Shown piece by piece: positions 1-10,760 of a stretch of 64,000 bases of DNA (position 1 is its first letter; each line of letters opens with the position of its first letter). Source of the DNA: Erwinia tracheiphila (lineage in GTDB: Bacteria > Pseudomonadota > Gammaproteobacteria > Enterobacterales > Enterobacteriaceae); contig NZ_CP089932.1 in assembly GCF_021365465.1 (NCBI RefSeq), positions 3,286,001-3,350,000 of the forward strand. The letters are read 5' to 3'. Position numbers and translations under genes: made by a program. The notes beneath the pieces were generated by a model, which did not search any database, was not told the origin of the DNA, and worked only from the letters and a program-made list of their open reading frames with translations.

Positions 1-249
1 GACACAGTACCAGACGATGTAAAGAGATTGTATAATGAGTCGGCCGAGGGAGATTTGAGTTCGCTTGCTCAGACCGCACACCGCCTGAAAGGCGTGTTTG
101 CCATGCTAAATCTGATACCAGGCAAGCAGCTTTGTGAAACATTAGAACAACACATTACCGAGTGTGACATTTCAAACATTAAAAATACCACCAGTGAGAT
201 TGACAACTATGTCAATGAACTGCTGCTGCAAGGTAACCAAATAATATGA
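1..249 (+). CDS. rcsD: RcsD phosphotransferase, C-terminal HPt domain (5' end outside window)
   Basis: This is the last 82 codons of RcsD, the inner-membrane phosphotransfer protein that passes phosphate from RcsC to RcsB. The frame is open from base 1, so the gene begins upstream of the window. The visible part is the histidine-phosphotransfer domain, with the phospho-accepting His in the motif AHRLKG (about residue 27 of the visible part). The stop codon overlaps the rcsB start (ATGA, 246-249), which implies translational coupling. The identity rests on the HPt motif plus the invariant rcsD-rcsB order. Confidence 0.93.
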   Translation, partial: DTVPDDVKRLYNESAEGDLSSLAQTAHRLKGVFAMLNLIPGKQLCETLEQHITECDISNIKNTTSEIDNYVNELLLQGNQII

Positions 250-896
250 ACAACCTGAACGTAATCATTGCCGATGACCATCCTATTGTGCTGTTCGGCA
301 TCCGTAAGTCGCTGGAGCAGATCGAATGGGTCAATGTCATTGGTGAATTTGAAGATTCTACCGCCTTGATTAACAGCCTGTCCAAACTTGATGCCAATGT
401 ACTGATTACCGATCTGTCGATGCCCGGTGAAAAATATGGCGACGGTATCACGTTGATCAAGTACATCAAACGCCACTACCCAGAACTGTCCATTATTGTG
501 CTGACCATGAACAATAATCCGGCAATTTTGAGCGCCGTGCTCGATCTGGATATCGAAGGCATAGTGCTGAAACAAGGCGCACCAACGGACCTGCCCAAAG
601 CGCTGGCAGCACTTCAGAAAGGTAAAAAGTACACGCCAGAAAGCGTGGCGAAACTACTGGAGAAGATCAGCGCAGGGGGTTACGGAGACAAACGCCTGTC
701 GCCGAAAGAAAGTGAAGTGCTACGCCTGTTTGCGGAAGGTTTCCTGGTGACCGAGATCGCCAAAAAACTCAATCGCAGTATTAAAACGATCTCCAGTCAG
801 AAAAAATCAGCAATGATGAAGCTGGGCGTGGACAATGATATTGCTCTGCTGAATTACCTCTCTTCCGTCAGTACGATGCCCGTTGATAAAGGTTAA
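246..896 (+). CDS. rcsB: RcsB, response regulator of the Rcs phosphorelay
   Basis: A NarL/FixJ-type response regulator of 216 aa, the usual RcsB length. The receiver domain covers about residues 1-125, with acidic pocket D10/D11, phospho-acceptor D56 (ITDLSMP) and conserved K109. The LuxR-type helix-turn-helix covers about 148-210 (LSPKESEVLRLF ... IAKKLNRSIKTISSQK). With RcsA or other partners the family controls capsule/exopolysaccharide, flagella and envelope-stress genes. In Erwinia this includes amylovoran-type polysaccharide (family knowledge). It starts inside the rcsD stop and is followed by a strong hairpin terminator. Confidence 0.97.
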   Translation: MNNLNVIIADDHPIVLFGIRKSLEQIEWVNVIGEFEDSTALINSLSKLDANVLITDLSMPGEKYGDGITLIKYIKRHYPELSIIVLTMNNNPAILSAVLDLDIEGIVLKQGAPTDLPKALAALQKGKKYTPESVAKLLEKISAGGYGDKRLSPKESEVLRLFAEGFLVTEIAKKLNRSIKTISSQKKSAMMKLGVDNDIALLNYLSSVSTMPVDKG

Positions 897-915
897 TTAA
901 CCCTCTGTCAATGAT

Positions 916-943
916 AAAACCGCCTTCGTCAAGGCGGTTTTAC
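916..943 (+). terminator. rho-independent terminator after rcsB
   Basis: A GC-rich hairpin with arms AAACCGCCTT and AAGGCGGTTT and a 4-nt loop lies 20 bp after the rcsB stop. A short T run follows. It ends the rcsDB transcript. Confidence 0.85.
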
Positions 944-1173
944 GACCTTCCACCAGAAGGAATAAACCTGTTTTGGCCTTGCACTTTTCCAACGCCAACA
1001 AGGAAGCCGGGTTCCTCTCACAGAAGCTTACGCCTGCCTGTGATTAAGTCACCTGATAGTGGTGGAGCAAATCCCCGGAACTCAATATCCCTGCACAGAA
1101 TAGTTAACACATGAGAAATAACGTTAAAGCAACGCGCTGAAGTGACGACTTTTCAGGGCACGTTTGCGCCAGC

Positions 1174-1210
1174 AATAAAAAAGGCGAATCGTTATTCGCC
1201 TTTTTTATTT
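1174..1210. terminator. bidirectional terminator between rcsB and rcsC
   Basis: The hairpin AAGGCGAAT / ATTCGCCTT is flanked by an A run on the left and a T run on the right, so it can act on both strands. It lies just downstream of rcsC (minus strand) and is probably the rcsC terminator. The remaining bases between rcsB and rcsC (about 945-1173) show no convincing gene. Confidence 0.85.
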
Positions 1211-1291
1211 TAGCCTGCCGGGATTTGACAAAGCATTTATTGAACCTGCTATTACCTTCTCTGTTTTAACCGAATTAAGCGTAATGCCTGC

Positions 1292-4147
1292 TCATCCTTC
1301 CCTCCCCTTGCGAACGCTGTCGGCATAAAACACCAAAGTTTGTTGTAGGGTATCGAGCGTAACGGGTTTTGAAAGGCAATTATCCATACCCGCTTCCATA
1401 CAACGCTGTTTCTCTTCCGCCAGCGCATTGGCCGTTACCCCAATGACCGGGAAAGTTAATCCGAGCTGACGTAAACGTTGAGTAAGGTGATAACCATCCA
1501 TATTTGGCATGTTTACATCGGTCAGCACAATATCAAACTCGTGACGACTAAGAACATTCAATGCGTCCACACCATCATGCGCGGTTTTTACCCGGTATCC
1601 CAGCGTGCCAAGCTGATCGGAAAGCAGCATCCTGTTTATAGGGTGATCGTCCACCACCAGGATCAGAATATCTTCGTTGCTGATAACCGGCTCTTCTACC
1701 TCACGCAGGCAGAACGGTAAATCATGCATACTGACTTCAACCCTGAATATCCGCCCCAACAATGCGGGCAATTCATGTGGCGTGGTGGTACCATAAATCC
1801 AGCGCCCGTTGATAATCTCAAGCGGGCCATCGTTATGGCTTCCATCAAAACGAATAATACCGCGAACCCTTTGCGGTGGATGAAAATCATAATCAGTGAC
1901 AATAATATCATCAGCATCACAGTGAGCGTCTTCACCGAGTCTGAGCACGGTGACACCATGCTGCTGTAAGAGTTTCTGAAGAAAGGTGGCCAGAGTATCG
2001 TTACGAAGCTCAAGCCAACATTTTCTTCCCAGCAGCCCCTCATGCAACACCGGGGGCAAAGTATAACTGTTGTATAATGGAATACGAACTGTAAATTGAC
2101 TGCCCATTCCCGGCTCGGAATCTACTTCAATGTCGCCATCCATCATATTGATAAGCTTTTCACAGATAGCCAGCCCCAGACCGGTACCATGAAAATTACG
2201 CTGCACACCGCTTCCAACCTGGAAAAAGGGATCAAACAAACGAGGAATTTCTTTTGCCGGTATTCCCACTCCGGTATCACGTACGCAGAAAACGAGATAA
2301 CCGTCTTTGACATAAGACTGCAGCATAATGCCGCCGGTGTGGGTGAATTTGATGGCATTGTTGAGCAGGTTTGATATGACCTGCTGAAGGCGAATCGGAT
2401 CACCTTCCAGTGTTACCGGCACATCACCATCAATAAAACACCACAACGTCAGACGCTTTTTCACCACCATGGCAAGATAGCTCGAGGTGATATGGGTTAT
2501 CACTTCACGCGGAGAAAACTCTCTTGGCTCAATACGAAGCTGCTCTGACTCAATTTTTGAAAAGTCGAGAATATCGCTGATGATTTTCAGCAACAGACTG
2601 GAAGAGTTATTCATCGCGGTAACCAGCGAATCAACGCCTTTCGGCAGTGATTTGGTTTGCAGCAAATCAAGATTACCGATGATGCCATACAAAGGCGTGC
2701 GCAGTTCATGACTGACCGTTGCCAGAAACATTGACTTGGACTGGCTGGCCTGCTCCGCTGCATGCGCCATTTCCTGCAGGGATTCCTCCATCTTCACCCG
2801 TGCACTGACGTCCACCAAAACGCAGATCGCCACATTTTCATTGCGGTAGCGTGAATGCACAAAACTGATTTGCAGGTTGGTGTTACTTCCCGTCAGCACA
2901 TCCACAAAATTAACCTGCTGACCAGAAATGATTTCCGTGAGGCGCTGCCGATCTTCCTGGGTCAACATGCTGAGATAATTATGCGCCAGTTCATTACTGA
3001 GAATATTGGTTCCATCGCTGGTTCGCAGGATACAGATCCCCACCGGCGCTGAGGCCACAATTTTCCGGTTAAATTGCTCATGTTCCTCCAGCCGTTGGGC
3101 ATTCTCTTCTGCGGGGAGAAACATGCGGCGTTCGAACAGCCAGGCCAGAGTAAAAAGAAAGATCGCGCTGATGAGGTTAAGCAAAACAGCATTGATAATC
3201 AGCATTTTCAGTTTCTCGACCATATCACTGGTCTCAACTGAATAGACTATGGTCAGTGAAGCAGGCATCAAGGTTTTCTTCAAAACCAGCTGCTTATAGC
3301 CATTGATATAGCCAAACCAGTCGCTTTCATCGGGCAAATCCTCAAGCGAAATACACTCTCCGCTACGGGAAGATGACATTATGCGCTGGTTATTTGCATC
3401 CAGCAGAATGGCACTCATAGGAAAAGAACCGGGAGCAATAAAATCATCCAGACGAATGCTCTGCTCAATTCCCAGCAGTGCGGCCATTCTGCTTACTACA
3501 TACACAGGCGTTAACATATAGTAATAGCCGACACCCGGCTGACCTGATGACACAACCCAAAAAATACTGTTTTTACGCTCATCGTCGTTAGCGTTACGGT
3601 ATTTAAGAATATGCTCCTGCAACGATTTAAGCACGTGTCCGCGCTCGGCAGACGCACTCCCCACGCCAAAATCGGCCAGGCAAAGACTCTCCCCGCCGAT
3701 AAAAAACACCCGGTTAAGTTCATAAGCTGAAGAGAAGTTATCTTTCCAGTAACGCAGAAAATAACTCAGTGATTCCAGCGAGTTGCGCCATGTATTGCTC
3801 ATGATGCTGCAGTCGGAATCGGAGTAAAGGGGATAGAACTGCGGCAACGTAGTTTTGCCGGGAAACATGCCATTCAGCACGTCGAGGCCATTAGCTGAAG
3901 CATTAAGTCGGTTTTCTGCAATAAATTTCAGTTCCCGGGTCACGTCAGCTGCATGGGTCATATACCACTGCACCTGTTCAACATTGGCGTTAAACTCCTG
4001 TCGAACCTGAACTTCTTTCTCATGCACAACGTTAATAATGTAAAACGTCGTCAGCAACGCCCCCAGCGTCCAGAGCATGAGTGCCAGTGCACGAAACAAA
4101 TAGCGGGAGATTCGTAACGTGGTTCTGAAGGAGACTAAGTATTTCAA
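1292..4147 (-). CDS. rcsC: RcsC, hybrid sensor histidine kinase of the Rcs phosphorelay
   Basis: A 951-aa inner-membrane hybrid kinase (E. coli RcsC is 949 aa). The order is: TM1 about 18-40, periplasmic region about 45-312, TM2 about 315-338, and a linker with a PAS-like stretch. The H-box follows with H480 in FLATVSHELRTPLYG, then the ATPase domain with DTGVGIP and GTGLGLAICEKL, and a C-terminal receiver with D877 (VLTDVNMPNMDG). It autophosphorylates H480, relays to D877, then to RcsD and RcsB. The gene is convergent with rcsB and downstream of gyrA on the same strand. No truncation is seen. Confidence 0.97.
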   Translation of the reverse strand: MKYLVSFRTTLRISRYLFRALALMLWTLGALLTTFYIINVVHEKEVQVRQEFNANVEQVQWYMTHAADVTRELKFIAENRLNASANGLDVLNGMFPGKTTLPQFYPLYSDSDCSIMSNTWRNSLESLSYFLRYWKDNFSSAYELNRVFFIGGESLCLADFGVGSASAERGHVLKSLQEHILKYRNANDDERKNSIFWVVSSGQPGVGYYYMLTPVYVVSRMAALLGIEQSIRLDDFIAPGSFPMSAILLDANNQRIMSSSRSGECISLEDLPDESDWFGYINGYKQLVLKKTLMPASLTIVYSVETSDMVEKLKMLIINAVLLNLISAIFLFTLAWLFERRMFLPAEENAQRLEEHEQFNRKIVASAPVGICILRTSDGTNILSNELAHNYLSMLTQEDRQRLTEIISGQQVNFVDVLTGSNTNLQISFVHSRYRNENVAICVLVDVSARVKMEESLQEMAHAAEQASQSKSMFLATVSHELRTPLYGIIGNLDLLQTKSLPKGVDSLVTAMNNSSSLLLKIISDILDFSKIESEQLRIEPREFSPREVITHITSSYLAMVVKKRLTLWCFIDGDVPVTLEGDPIRLQQVISNLLNNAIKFTHTGGIMLQSYVKDGYLVFCVRDTGVGIPAKEIPRLFDPFFQVGSGVQRNFHGTGLGLAICEKLINMMDGDIEVDSEPGMGSQFTVRIPLYNSYTLPPVLHEGLLGRKCWLELRNDTLATFLQKLLQQHGVTVLRLGEDAHCDADDIIVTDYDFHPPQRVRGIIRFDGSHNDGPLEIINGRWIYGTTTPHELPALLGRIFRVEVSMHDLPFCLREVEEPVISNEDILILVVDDHPINRMLLSDQLGTLGYRVKTAHDGVDALNVLSRHEFDIVLTDVNMPNMDGYHLTQRLRQLGLTFPVIGVTANALAEEKQRCMEAGMDNCLSKPVTLDTLQQTLVFYADSVRKGREG

Positions 4148-4346
4148 ACGAAACCCTATAAAACGGCAGGCTATCGACTAATTTAAGCTCATTACAGTAG
4201 CGCCAGAATGGTAAAAAAGCCAGATCCCCTCCGCTTCCGGGATGAGAAAAATCTGTATTAAACACGGGAGCTGCCTTAAAGAAAAACACCCTGACAGCAC
4301 AGGCTGGCAGAGTGTAAACAGACAGAACAAAGGGAACGAAGAGGAA

Positions 4347-6986
4347 TTATTCCTCATCATCACCTTCTGGTGCATCATCATCCTGCTCGACTTCCGGGGT
4401 AATATCTTCGTCCCCTTCCGCCACGCTACCATCAATGGCATCCAGCTCTTCTTCTGCCACTGGTTCGGCCACGCGTTGCAGGCCCACCACACTTTCGTCA
4501 TCCGCCGTGCGGATCAGAATAACGCCCTGGGTGTTACGCCCCACTACGCTTACTTCTGAAACGCGCGTGCGCACCAGCGTACCGGCATCGGTAATCATCA
4601 TAATCTGATCGCTGTCGACAACCTGCACGGCACCGATAACCGGTCCGTTACGCTCGGTCACCTTAATTGAGATAACACCCTGAGTGGCGCGCGAACGGGT
4701 AGGATATTCGATGTTATTCGTACGCTTACCGTAACCGTTTTGCGTCACTGTCAGGATAGCCCCTTCGTCACGCGGCACAATCAGTGACACTACCCGATCA
4801 CCCTCCGCCAGTTTGATGCCGCGTACGCCGGAGGCGGTACGCCCCATCGTACGAACTGCCTGCTCAGAGAAACGCACCACTTTGCCGGCCGCGGAGAAGA
4901 GCATCGCTTCATCCTGGCCGTTGGTCAGCGCCACACCAATCAGCTCGTCATCCTCGCGCAGATTAAGCGCAATAATACCGGCGCTGCGTGGACGGCTAAA
5001 CTCCTGCAGTGTAGTTTTCTTCACCGTGCCGCTGGCAGTTGCCATAAAGATATTCCAGCCTTCAGCGTACTCACGCACCGGCAGGATGGCGGTAATACGC
5101 TCGTTAGCTTCCAGCGGCAACAGATTAACGATTGGCCGTCCGCGTGCCCCACGGCTGGCCTCTGGCAGCTGATACACTTTCATCCAGTACAAACGTCCAC
5201 GGCTGGAGAAGCACAAAATCGTGTCATGGGTATTCGCCACCAGCAGGCGGTCAATAAAGTCTTCTTCTTTGATGCGTGCAGCTGATTTGCCTTTACCGCC
5301 GCGACGCTGAGCTTCGTAATCGGTCAGCGGCTGATATTTGACGTACCCCTGATTTGACAGGGTTACTACCACATCTTCCTGGTTAATCAAATCTTCGATA
5401 TTAATATCAGCGCTGTTTGCAGTGATTTCAGTACGCCGCGCATCGCCAAACTGATCGCGGATCAGCTCCAGTTCTTCACGAATGACTTCCATCAGGCGCT
5501 CCGCACTTTCAAGGATGTGGATCAGTTCAGCGATTTGCTCCAGCAGCGCTTTGTACTCATCCAACAGCTTCTCATGCTCAAGGCCGGTAAGTTTTTGCAA
5601 ACGAAGATCGAGAATGGCCTGCGCCTGCTGCTCGGTCAGATAATAGTTACCGTCGCGGATACCAAACTCATCTTCCAGCCATTCAGGACGCGCAGCGTTG
5701 TCGCCTGCGCGTTCGAGCATGGCAGAGACATTACCCAGCGCCCAAGGACGCGCCACCAGACCGGCTTTTGCTTCAGCAGGCGTGGGCGCACGGCGGATCA
5801 GCTCTATAATCGGGTCAATATTAGCCAGCGCAATCGCCAGTGCTTCGAGAATGTGCGCACGATCGCGGGCCTTACGCAGTTCAAAGATAGTACGGCGCGT
5901 CACCACTTCACGGCGGTGACGGACGAAGGCTTCCAGAATCTCCTTCAGCGGCATAATCTTTGGCTGTCCCTGATGCAGGGCAACCATATTAATGCCAAAA
6001 GAGGTTTGTAGCTGGGTGAGTGAATAAAGATTATTCAGCACCACCTCGCCAACGGCATCGCGTTTGATCTCAATAACAATACGCATACCGTCTTTGTCAG
6101 ATTCGTCGCGCAACGCGCCGATTCCTTCCAAGCGCTTCTCTTTCACCAGCTCCGCCATTTTCTCAATCAGGCGAGCTTTGTTTACCTGATAGGGGATCTC
6201 ATGAATGATGATGGTTTCGCGACCAGTTTTCGCATCGACTTCCACTTCGCCGCGGGCGCGGATATAAATTTTACCACGGCCTGTACGATAGGCTTCTTCA
6301 ATTCCCCGACGACCGTTAATGATCGCAGCGGTGGGGAAATCCGGGCCGGAAATGTGTTCCATCAGCGCTTCAAGGCTGATGTTCTCATCAGCGATATAGG
6401 CCAGACAGCCGTTAATCACTTCGGTCAGATTGTGGGGAGGAATATTGGTTGCCATTCCAACGGCAATTCCCGATGCGCCGTTAACCAGCAGGTTGGGAAT
6501 TTTTGTCGGCATAACGTCCGGGATCTGCTCGGTGCCGTCGTAGTTATTCACGTAATCGACGGTTTCTTTTTCCAGATCGGCCAGCAGTTCGTGGGCAATT
6601 TTCGCCATACGCACTTCAGTATAACGCATCGCCGCAGCAGAATCGCCGTCAACAGAACCGAAGTTGCCCTGACCATCCACCAGCATGTAGCGCAGGGAAA
6701 ACGGTTGCGCCATACGAACAATAGTATCATAAACGGCGGTATCGCCGTGGGGATGGTATTTACCAATAACGTCGCCGACAACACGAGCGGACTTTTTATA
6801 AGGTTTATTCCAGTCATTGCCCAGCACGTTCATGGCATAGAGCACACGACGGTGTACAGGTTTCAGACCGTCGCGAACATCAGGCAATGCGCGGCCAACA
6901 ATGACCGACATGGCGTAATCGAGATAGGAGTTTTTTAACTCTTCTTCGATATTGACCGGTGTGATTTCTCTGGCCAAGTCACTCAT
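4347..6986 (-). CDS. gyrA: DNA gyrase subunit A
   Basis: An 879-aa breakage-reunion subunit of DNA gyrase, which introduces negative supercoils as an A2B2 tetramer. The catalytic Tyr is Y122 ([10 protein letters not shown]). The GyrA box is in [10 protein letters not shown], followed by the beta-pinwheel C-terminal domain and a very acidic tail. In the quinolone-resistance-determining region residue 83 is Thr ([10 protein letters not shown]), not the Ser of E. coli, while D87 is retained. The start is supported by an AAGGAAAG ribosome-binding site just upstream. It is divergent from ubiG; the 192-bp gap between them must hold both promoters. Confidence 0.98.
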   Translation of the reverse strand: MSDLAREITPVNIEEELKNSYLDYAMSVIVGRALPDVRDGLKPVHRRVLYAMNVLGNDWNKPYKKSARVVGDVIGKYHPHGDTAVYDTIVRMAQPFSLRYMLVDGQGNFGSVDGDSAAAMRYTEVRMAKIAHELLADLEKETVDYVNNYDGTEQIPDVMPTKIPNLLVNGASGIAVGMATNIPPHNLTEVINGCLAYIADENISLEALMEHISGPDFPTAAIINGRRGIEEAYRTGRGKIYIRARGEVEVDAKTGRETIIIHEIPYQVNKARLIEKMAELVKEKRLEGIGALRDESDKDGMRIVIEIKRDAVGEVVLNNLYSLTQLQTSFGINMVALHQGQPKIMPLKEILEAFVRHRREVVTRRTIFELRKARDRAHILEALAIALANIDPIIELIRRAPTPAEAKAGLVARPWALGNVSAMLERAGDNAARPEWLEDEFGIRDGNYYLTEQQAQAILDLRLQKLTGLEHEKLLDEYKALLEQIAELIHILESAERLMEVIREELELIRDQFGDARRTEITANSADINIEDLINQEDVVVTLSNQGYVKYQPLTDYEAQRRGGKGKSAARIKEEDFIDRLLVANTHDTILCFSSRGRLYWMKVYQLPEASRGARGRPIVNLLPLEANERITAILPVREYAEGWNIFMATASGTVKKTTLQEFSRPRSAGIIALNLREDDELIGVALTNGQDEAMLFSAAGKVVRFSEQAVRTMGRTASGVRGIKLAEGDRVVSLIVPRDEGAILTVTQNGYGKRTNNIEYPTRSRATQGVISIKVTERNGPVIGAVQVVDSDQIMMITDAGTLVRTRVSEVSVVGRNTQGVILIRTADDESVVGLQRVAEPVAEEELDAIDGSVAEGDEDITPEVEQDDDAPEGDDEE

Positions 6987-7178
6987 TAAGGCGCTTTCCT
7001 TCTAAAATATACCCGGATTCAAAGGTGCGAAAGTATATCACCTTTAGGCCAGGTGGTGAATGGAAAGCATCGTTTTGCGTAGGTTAAAAGCAGTTGAATC
7101 GCGTCAGGACGGAGCGCTGCCCTAAACCACGCGGAAAAATGTATACTTCCTGCAAACCTTGCACGGAGTTAAGAACGA

Positions 7179-7907
7179 ATGAAAGCAGAGCAAAACGGGC
7201 AGACAGCTAACGTTGACCACAGTGAAATTGCTAAATTTGAAGCGGCCGCCTCACGCTGGTGGGATCTGGAAGGCGAATTCAAACCGTTGCATCGTATTAA
7301 CCCTTTACGGCTGGGCTACATTGCTGAACGCAGTCATGGCCTGTTTGGTAAAAAAGTTCTCGACGTCGGCTGCGGTGGCGGCATTCTCGCAGAAAGTATG
7401 GCGCGTGAAGGCGCGGAGGTAAGCGGGCTGGATATGGGGACGGAACCCTTGCATATTGCCCATCTGCACGCGCTGGAAAGCGGGCTAAAAATCGATTATG
7501 TGCAGCAGACGGTCGAAGATCATGCGACGCAATTCGCCGGACAGTATGACGTGGTAACCTGCATGGAGATGCTGGAACACGTTCCCGATCCGCGTTCGGT
7601 GGTCCACGCCTGTGCCCGACTGGTTAAGCCGGGTGGTGAGGTGTTTTTCTCCACCATTAATCGCAACAGCAAGGCCTGGCTTTTGGCGATCATCGGCGCA
7701 GAATATGTGCTGCGCATGCTGCCTCGCGGCACCCATGACATTAAAAAGTTTATCCGTCCCGGCGAACTAATTGGCTGGACAGATGAAACCCCGCTGCGCG
7801 AAAGTGACATCATTGGTTTGCACTATAATCCACTGACCAATAAGTTCAGGCTGGCCCCCGGGGTGGATGTTAACTATATGCTGCACACGCACCACGCCGC
7901 TGGCTGA
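7179..7907 (+). CDS. ubiG: UbiG, ubiquinone biosynthesis O-methyltransferase
   Basis: A 242-aa SAM-dependent methyltransferase that performs both O-methylations in ubiquinone synthesis. Motif I is clear ([20 protein letters not shown], about residues 62-81), followed by the acidic SAM-binding GLDMG and the motif [10 protein letters not shown]. The length matches the family (E. coli 240 aa). It is transcribed divergently from gyrA. The C-terminal motif NYMLHTHHA is typical of enterobacterial UbiG. Confidence 0.97.
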   Translation: MKAEQNGQTANVDHSEIAKFEAAASRWWDLEGEFKPLHRINPLRLGYIAERSHGLFGKKVLDVGCGGGILAESMAREGAEVSGLDMGTEPLHIAHLHALESGLKIDYVQQTVEDHATQFAGQYDVVTCMEMLEHVPDPRSVVHACARLVKPGGEVFFSTINRNSKAWLLAIIGAEYVLRMLPRGTHDIKKFIRPGELIGWTDETPLRESDIIGLHYNPLTNKFRLAPGVDVNYMLHTHHAAG

Positions 7908-8290
7908 ATCTCACTGACCGAATGCAGGCGTGAGTCTGTGTTCGGTGTCTGTTCCACACCCCTGCCACCTTCAGCGCGATTCTTTTTCACTTTCCTGAAA
8001 TTTTTCTGAAATAACTGGCGCTACAAACGCCATGATATGCTGTAAGCACGACGGGCCATCCCGCTGAAGAAGCTACGCAGAAGCCGCCGGACGTGATTCC
8101 TGTGCGAAAAAACCACGTATTTTCGGGGATGAACAAGAAAAAAGCGACCAGAGCTATTTTGAAAAAATTTCTCATGCGGTTGACTTACCACATCGCCTTG
8201 AGAAACGTGGACTTAGGAAAAAAGCCAGTACCTCAACAGTAAAAACGTGTGAAAATCAAGCCTTGTTAAGAAGTGATTAATTACTAAAAT
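7908..8290. other. ubiG-nrdA intergenic region, no gene seen
   Basis: A non-coding stretch of about 380 bp before the nrdA regulatory sites. Short open frames here (for example 7987-8175 on the minus strand) lack a ribosome-binding site and family resemblance. I see no RNA gene. It probably holds the ubiG 3' end and distal nrdA promoter sequence. Confidence 0.5.
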
Positions 8291-8347
8291 ACTCACCATA
8301 TTGTTATCCATATTTCACTTTCCCCCTACATATAGTGTTTATCCACA
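8291..8347 (+). promoter_or_regulatory. nrdA control region: two NrdR-like boxes and DnaA boxes
   Basis: Two 16-bp sites resemble the NrdR consensus ACACWATATWTWGTGT. The one at 8291-8306 has 11 of 16 matches and the one at 8323-8338 has 13 of 16. They start 32 bp apart, the spacing expected for NrdR pairs. A perfect DnaA box TTATCCACA lies at 8339-8347 and a one-mismatch box TTATCCATA at 8304-8312. NrdR repression and DnaA control of nrdAB are established in E. coli; the sites here are called by eye. Confidence 0.65.
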
Positions 8348-8411
8348 ATGTATTCACATCTGTGCATAAACCGGGGATCCTTTTGACTTCACAGACAGGA
8401 TAAAACGCGCA

Positions 8412-10697
8412 ATGAATCAAAGCCTGCTTGTCACAAAACGCGATGGCCGCACCGAACGAATCAACCTCGATAAAATCCACCGTGTGCTTGACTGGGCTGC
8501 CGAAGGCCTGCAAAACGTCTCCGTTTCGCAGGTTGAACTGCGTTCACATATCCAGTTCTACGAAGGGATCAGAACCTCTGATATTCATGAAACCATTATC
8601 AAATCTGCCGCCGATCTCATCTCCCGTGACGCACCGGATTATCAATACATGGCCGCGCGTCTCGCCACCTACCACCTGCGTAAAAAAGCCTATGGTCAGT
8701 TTGAGCCGCCAGCGTTGTACGATCAGGTTAAACGCATGGTTGATCAGGGCAAGTACGATCGTCACCTGCTGGAAGACTACAGCCGGGAAGAATTTGAGCA
8801 GATGGACAGCTTTATCGATCACTGGCGTGACATGCACTTCTCCTACGCCGCCGTTAAGCAACTGGAAGGCAAATATCTGGTGCAGAACCGCGTGAGCGGT
8901 GACATTTACGAAAGTGCTCAGTTTCTGTACGTGCTGGTGGCCGCCTGCCTGTTTTCCGGTTATCCACGTGAAACGCGTCTGGACTTTGTTAAACGTTTCT
9001 ACGATGCGGTTTCCACCTTCAAGATCTCACTGCCAACGCCAATTATGTCTGGTGTACGCACGCCAACCCGCCAGTTCAGTTCCTGCGTATTAATTGAATG
9101 CGGTGACAGTCTGGATTCGATCAACGCCACCTCCAGCGCCATTGTTAAATATGTTTCGCAACGTGCCGGTATCGGCATCAACGCCGGGCGCATCCGCGCG
9201 CTGGGCAGCCCGATTCGCAGCGGAGAGGCTTTCCATACCGGCTGTATCCCTTTTTACAAGCACTTCCAGACCGCCGTAAAATCCTGCTCGCAGGGTGGCG
9301 TTCGCGGCGGTGCCGCCACACTGTTCTATCCAATGTGGCATCTGGAAGTAGAAAGCCTACTAGTGCTGAAAAATAACCGCGGTGTGGAAGGCAACCGCGT
9401 ACGCCATATGGATTACGGCGTACAGCTCAACAAGCTGATGTACACCCGTCTGCTGAAGGGGGGAGATATCACGCTGTTCAGCCCCTCTGACGTACCAGGG
9501 CTGTACGACGCGTTCTTTGCCAATCAGGATGAATTTGAGCGTCTGTACACCAAATATGAGAAAGACGACAGCATCCGCAAGCAGCGCGTGAAGGCGGTTG
9601 ATTTGTTCTCCCTGATGATGCAGGAACGTGCCTCCACCGGCCGTATTTATATTCAGAACGTCGATCACTGCAACACCCACAGCCCGTTTGATCCGTCCAT
9701 TGCACCAGTTCGTCAGTCGAACCTTTGTCTGGAGATTGCGCTGCCGACCAAACCGCTGAACGATGTTAACGATGTTAACGGTGAAATCGCGCTTTGTACG
9801 CTGTCAGCATTCAACCTCGGTGCTATCGACAGCCTGGATGACCTCCAGGAGCTGGCTACCCTTGCGGTACGTGCGCTGGATGCGCTGCTCGACTACCAGG
9901 ATTACCCTATCCCGGCGGCAAAACGCGGCGCGATGGGCCGTCGTACGCTGGGAATTGGTGTGATCAACTTTGCCTGCTATCTGGCGAAGCACGGCGTGCG
10001 CTACTCGGACGGTAGCGCCAACAATCTGACGCACCGCACCTTCGAAGCAATTCAGTATTATCTGCTGAAAGCGTCCAATAAACTGGCAAAAGAGCAAGGT
10101 GCCTGCCCGTGGTTCAATGAAACCACCTATTCACAAGGCATCCTGCCCATTGATACCTACAAAAAAGACCTGGACGCTATCAGCAATGAACCGCTGCATC
10201 TGGACTGGGAAACGCTGCGTGAGGAAATCAAAGTCCACGGCCTGCGCAACTCCACGCTTTCAGCGCTGATGCCCTCTGAAACCTCCTCGCAGATCTCCAA
10301 CGCCACCAATGGCATTGAGCCGCCGCGTGGGCATATCAGCATTAAGGCTTCGAAAGATGGCATTCTGCGGCAGGTCGTCCCGGAGTACGAACGCCTGAAA
10401 GACAGCTATGAACTGCTGTGGGAGATGCCTGGCAATGACGGTTATTTGCAGCTGGTTGGCCTGATGCAAAAATTCATTGACCAGGCGATCTCGTCGAACA
10501 CCAACTATGATCCAAGCCGTTTTGCCAATGGTCGGGTACCGATGAAGCAGATGCTGAAGGATCTGCTGACCGCTTACAAATTTGGCGTGAAGACGCTTTA
10601 CTACCAGAACACGCGCGATGGCGCAGAGGATTCGCAGGACGATCTGGCCCCGTCGGTTCAGGATGACGGTTGCGAAAGCGGTGCCTGCAAGATTTAA
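8412..10697 (+). CDS. nrdA: Ribonucleotide reductase class Ia, large subunit
   Basis: A 761-aa alpha subunit, identical in length to E. coli NrdA. It reduces ribonucleoside diphosphates to deoxy forms under aerobic conditions. An ATP-cone covers about residues 1-95. The catalytic core follows, with the radical-site region NLCLEIALPT (Cys and Glu), and the C-terminal redox pair sits in GCESGACKI (C754, C759). AGGA precedes the ATG. It is first in the nrdA-nrdB-yfaE operon, downstream of NrdR-like and DnaA sites. Confidence 0.98.
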   Translation: MNQSLLVTKRDGRTERINLDKIHRVLDWAAEGLQNVSVSQVELRSHIQFYEGIRTSDIHETIIKSAADLISRDAPDYQYMAARLATYHLRKKAYGQFEPPALYDQVKRMVDQGKYDRHLLEDYSREEFEQMDSFIDHWRDMHFSYAAVKQLEGKYLVQNRVSGDIYESAQFLYVLVAACLFSGYPRETRLDFVKRFYDAVSTFKISLPTPIMSGVRTPTRQFSSCVLIECGDSLDSINATSSAIVKYVSQRAGIGINAGRIRALGSPIRSGEAFHTGCIPFYKHFQTAVKSCSQGGVRGGAATLFYPMWHLEVESLLVLKNNRGVEGNRVRHMDYGVQLNKLMYTRLLKGGDITLFSPSDVPGLYDAFFANQDEFERLYTKYEKDDSIRKQRVKAVDLFSLMMQERASTGRIYIQNVDHCNTHSPFDPSIAPVRQSNLCLEIALPTKPLNDVNDVNGEIALCTLSAFNLGAIDSLDDLQELATLAVRALDALLDYQDYPIPAAKRGAMGRRTLGIGVINFACYLAKHGVRYSDGSANNLTHRTFEAIQYYLLKASNKLAKEQGACPWFNETTYSQGILPIDTYKKDLDAISNEPLHLDWETLREEIKVHGLRNSTLSALMPSETSSQISNATNGIEPPRGHISIKASKDGILRQVVPEYERLKDSYELLWEMPGNDGYLQLVGLMQKFIDQAISSNTNYDPSRFANGRVPMKQMLKDLLTAYKFGVKTLYYQNTRDGAEDSQDDLAPSVQDDGCESGACKI

Positions 10698-10760
10698 CTT
10701 TAAGCCGGGGCGACAGACTTCGCCCCATTTCCCGAATGCGTTCTTACTGGATCACTGTTT

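Noticed and set aside
911..1114. 67-codon plus-strand frame after rcsB
   Set aside because: Starts inside the rcsB terminator, has no ribosome-binding site, and reads as low-likelihood protein.
6201..6938. 245-codon plus-strand frame opposite gyrA
   Set aside because: Antisense shadow of gyrA.
7987..8175. 62-codon minus-strand frame upstream of nrdA
   Set aside because: No ribosome-binding site or recognisable family; lies in the ubiG-nrdA intergenic region.
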